Shown here in pieces: positions 31,364 through 32,444 of a stretch of DNA of 32,444 nucleotides; positions within the stretch are counted from its first letter, which is position 1; every line of letters begins with the position of its first letter. The stretch comes from Bacteroidota bacterium (GTDB lineage Bacteria > Bacteroidota > Bacteroidia > Sphingobacteriales > Sphingobacteriaceae), in contig JAURMH010000081.1 of NCBI GenBank assembly GCA_030830805.1, positions 1-32,444 of the forward strand, in the 5' to 3' direction. The position numbers and the translations under genes were made by a program. The notes beneath the pieces were generated by a model that saw only the letters and a program-made list of their open reading frames with translations, did not search any database and was not told the origin of the DNA.

Positions 31364-32444
31364 TATAAGTTGCCTCTCAGCGATTGTTCTCTTTCGATGG
31401 ATTCAAACAATGCCTTGAAATTACCTTTACCAAAGGATGTTGCGCCTTTTCTTTGGATAATTTCGTAAAAAACTGTTGGTCTGTCTTCGACTGGTTTAGT
31501 GAAAATTTGTAATAAGTAACCTTCTGGATCGCGGTCTACTAAAATGTTTAGGTTTTTTAATGCCGCTATATCTTCATCGATTGCACCCACACGGTCGATT
31601 AAGTCTTCGTAATAGGATTCAGGGACAACTAAAAAATCTACGCCTCTGTTTCTCATCTCTGCTACCGTTTTTAAAATATCGTCGGTCGCAACTGCTATAT
31701 GTTGCACTCCAGCACTTTTGTAAAAATCGATGTACTCTTCAATTTGAGATTTCTTTTTGCCTTCTGCTGGCTCGTTGATTGGAAATTTAATATATCCATT
31801 TCCATTCGAAACAACTTTAGACATGAGCGCAGAGTATTCTGTTGAAATATCTTTATCATCAAAGGTTAATAAGATTTTAAAACCCATCACATCTTCGTAG
31901 AATTTCACCCAAGTATCCATTTCTCCCCAACCAACATTACCAACACAATGGTCTACAAATTTTAAACCAATTGGTTTGCTGATGGTATCTTTTGGTGTTG
32001 CTTTAAAGCCTGGCATAAATACCCCTTTGTAATTTTTTCTTTCTACAAAAGTATGAATGGTATCACCATAAGTTTTAATAGATGCTGTTACAATTTCTCC
32101 AAATTCATCTTGATGAACCTGAGGCTCGTAAACGCCTACTGCACCGCGTTTGGTAGTTTCTTCGTAAGATTTCCTAGCATCATCAACCCATAACGCTAAC
32201 ACTTTTACGCCATCTCCATGTAAATTAATGTGCGCAGAAATTTCACTATTTGGATCGAATGAAGTAGTAAACACCAATACAATTTTATCTTGTTTTACTG
32301 CATAAGAGGCGCGACCTCTTATACCTGTTTCTGGTCCGGCATAAGCAATTAATTCGAATCCAAATGCAGATCTATAAAAGTAAGCAGCTTGTTTAGCGTT
32401 ACCCACATAAAATTCAATATAATCGGTGCCTAATAAGGGTAAAA
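31363..32444 (-). CDS. hppD: 4-hydroxyphenylpyruvate dioxygenase (5' end outside window)
   Basis: Non-haem Fe(II) enzyme that converts 4-hydroxyphenylpyruvate and O2 to homogentisate in tyrosine breakdown. The frame is open to the window edge; the GTG at 32406 is internal, because the residues before it (LPLLGTDYIEFYVGNAKQAAY) belong to the conserved N-terminal vicinal-oxygen-chelate half. About 359 residues are visible and roughly 25 are missing. The three iron ligands can be seen: His in KFVDHCVGNV, His in GVQHIAVAT, and Glu in VFYEIIQRKG. RDPEGYLLQIFTKPVEDRPT and the C-terminal GNFKALFESIEREQ are also family-typical. Its own terminator follows at once. Homogentisate dioxygenase would be expected nearby, outside the window. 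Confidence 0.96.
   Translation of the reverse strand, partial: LPLLGTDYIEFYVGNAKQAAYFYRSAFGFELIAYAGPETGIRGRASYAVKQDKIVLVFTTSFDPNSEISAHINLHGDGVKVLALWVDDARKSYEETTKRGAVGVYEPQVHQDEFGEIVTASIKTYGDTIHTFVERKNYKGVFMPGFKATPKDTISKPIGLKFVDHCVGNVGWGEMDTWVKFYEDVMGFKILLTFDDKDISTEYSALMSKVVSNGNGYIKFPINEPAEGKKKSQIEEYIDFYKSAGVQHIAVATDDILKTVAEMRNRGVDFLVVPESYYEDLIDRVGAIDEDIAALKNLNILVDRDPEGYLLQIFTKPVEDRPTVFYEIIQRKGATSFGKGNFKALFESIEREQSLRGNL

Noticed and set aside
1-32444. Mobile element, prophage, tRNA/rRNA, CRISPR or defence island
   Set aside because: Reading both strands shows only housekeeping genes, short gaps, and no integrase, transposase, terminal repeats or RNA-gene signatures.

Overview
The window is a stretch of AT-rich bacterial chromosome (roughly one third G+C by eye) from a member of the Bacteroidota, most likely near the Chitinophagales/Sphingobacteriales. 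Four things point there: a secreted protein with a type IX secretion (T9SS) C-terminal sorting domain; the run ftsX-DUF3098-uppP-truB-ribF; Bacteroidota-type -7 promoter elements (TAnnTTTG) close upstream of several starts; and mostly absent Shine-Dalgarno sequences. Nearly all genes are housekeeping. I see no prophage, insertion sequence, CRISPR array, tRNA, rRNA or recognisable defence system, and no gene-free stretch longer than 300 bases.

Layout. 1-2269 (+): the end of a membrane glycosyltransferase, then ribBA (riboflavin). 2271-6575 (-): a very long TamB-like envelope protein. 6635-7666 (+): tsaD (tRNA t6A modification). 7721-10717 (-): a secreted multidomain endonuclease I protein. 11006-17079: a DNA-repair neighbourhood with recA and nth (-), a 72-residue acidic protein and an ECF sigma factor (-), and uvrA (+). 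17071-20630 (-): a compact operon ftsX, DUF3098, uppP, truB, ribF. 20738-23503 (+): leuS. 23504-29012 (-): the cell-elongation operon mreB-mreC-mreD-pbp2-rodA, which implies a rod-shaped cell. 29098-31267 (-): purN and purH, both users of 10-formyl-tetrahydrofolate in purine synthesis. 31363-32444 (-): hppD (tyrosine catabolism, an O2-dependent step, so probably an aerobe), cut by the window edge.

The functional groups are riboflavin/FAD synthesis (ribBA and ribF, well separated), envelope growth (uppP lipid carrier recycling, MreBCD/PBP2/RodA, FtsX, TamB), DNA repair (recA, nth, uvrA) and purine synthesis. Good intrinsic terminators follow tsaD/nuclease, recA, the sigma factor, the 72-residue gene and hppD. 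Three tail-to-tail gene pairs (ribBA/tamB, uvrA/ribF, leuS/rodA) have no room for one.

I did not find a clear new system. The points most worth a second look are regulatory: the long sigma-factor leader with two Shine-Dalgarno-like motifs in a clade that rarely uses them, a possible leaderless leuS mRNA, palindromes over the recA and purN promoters, a probable non-ATG start for the TamB-like gene, and the clustering of repair genes around an ECF sigma factor.
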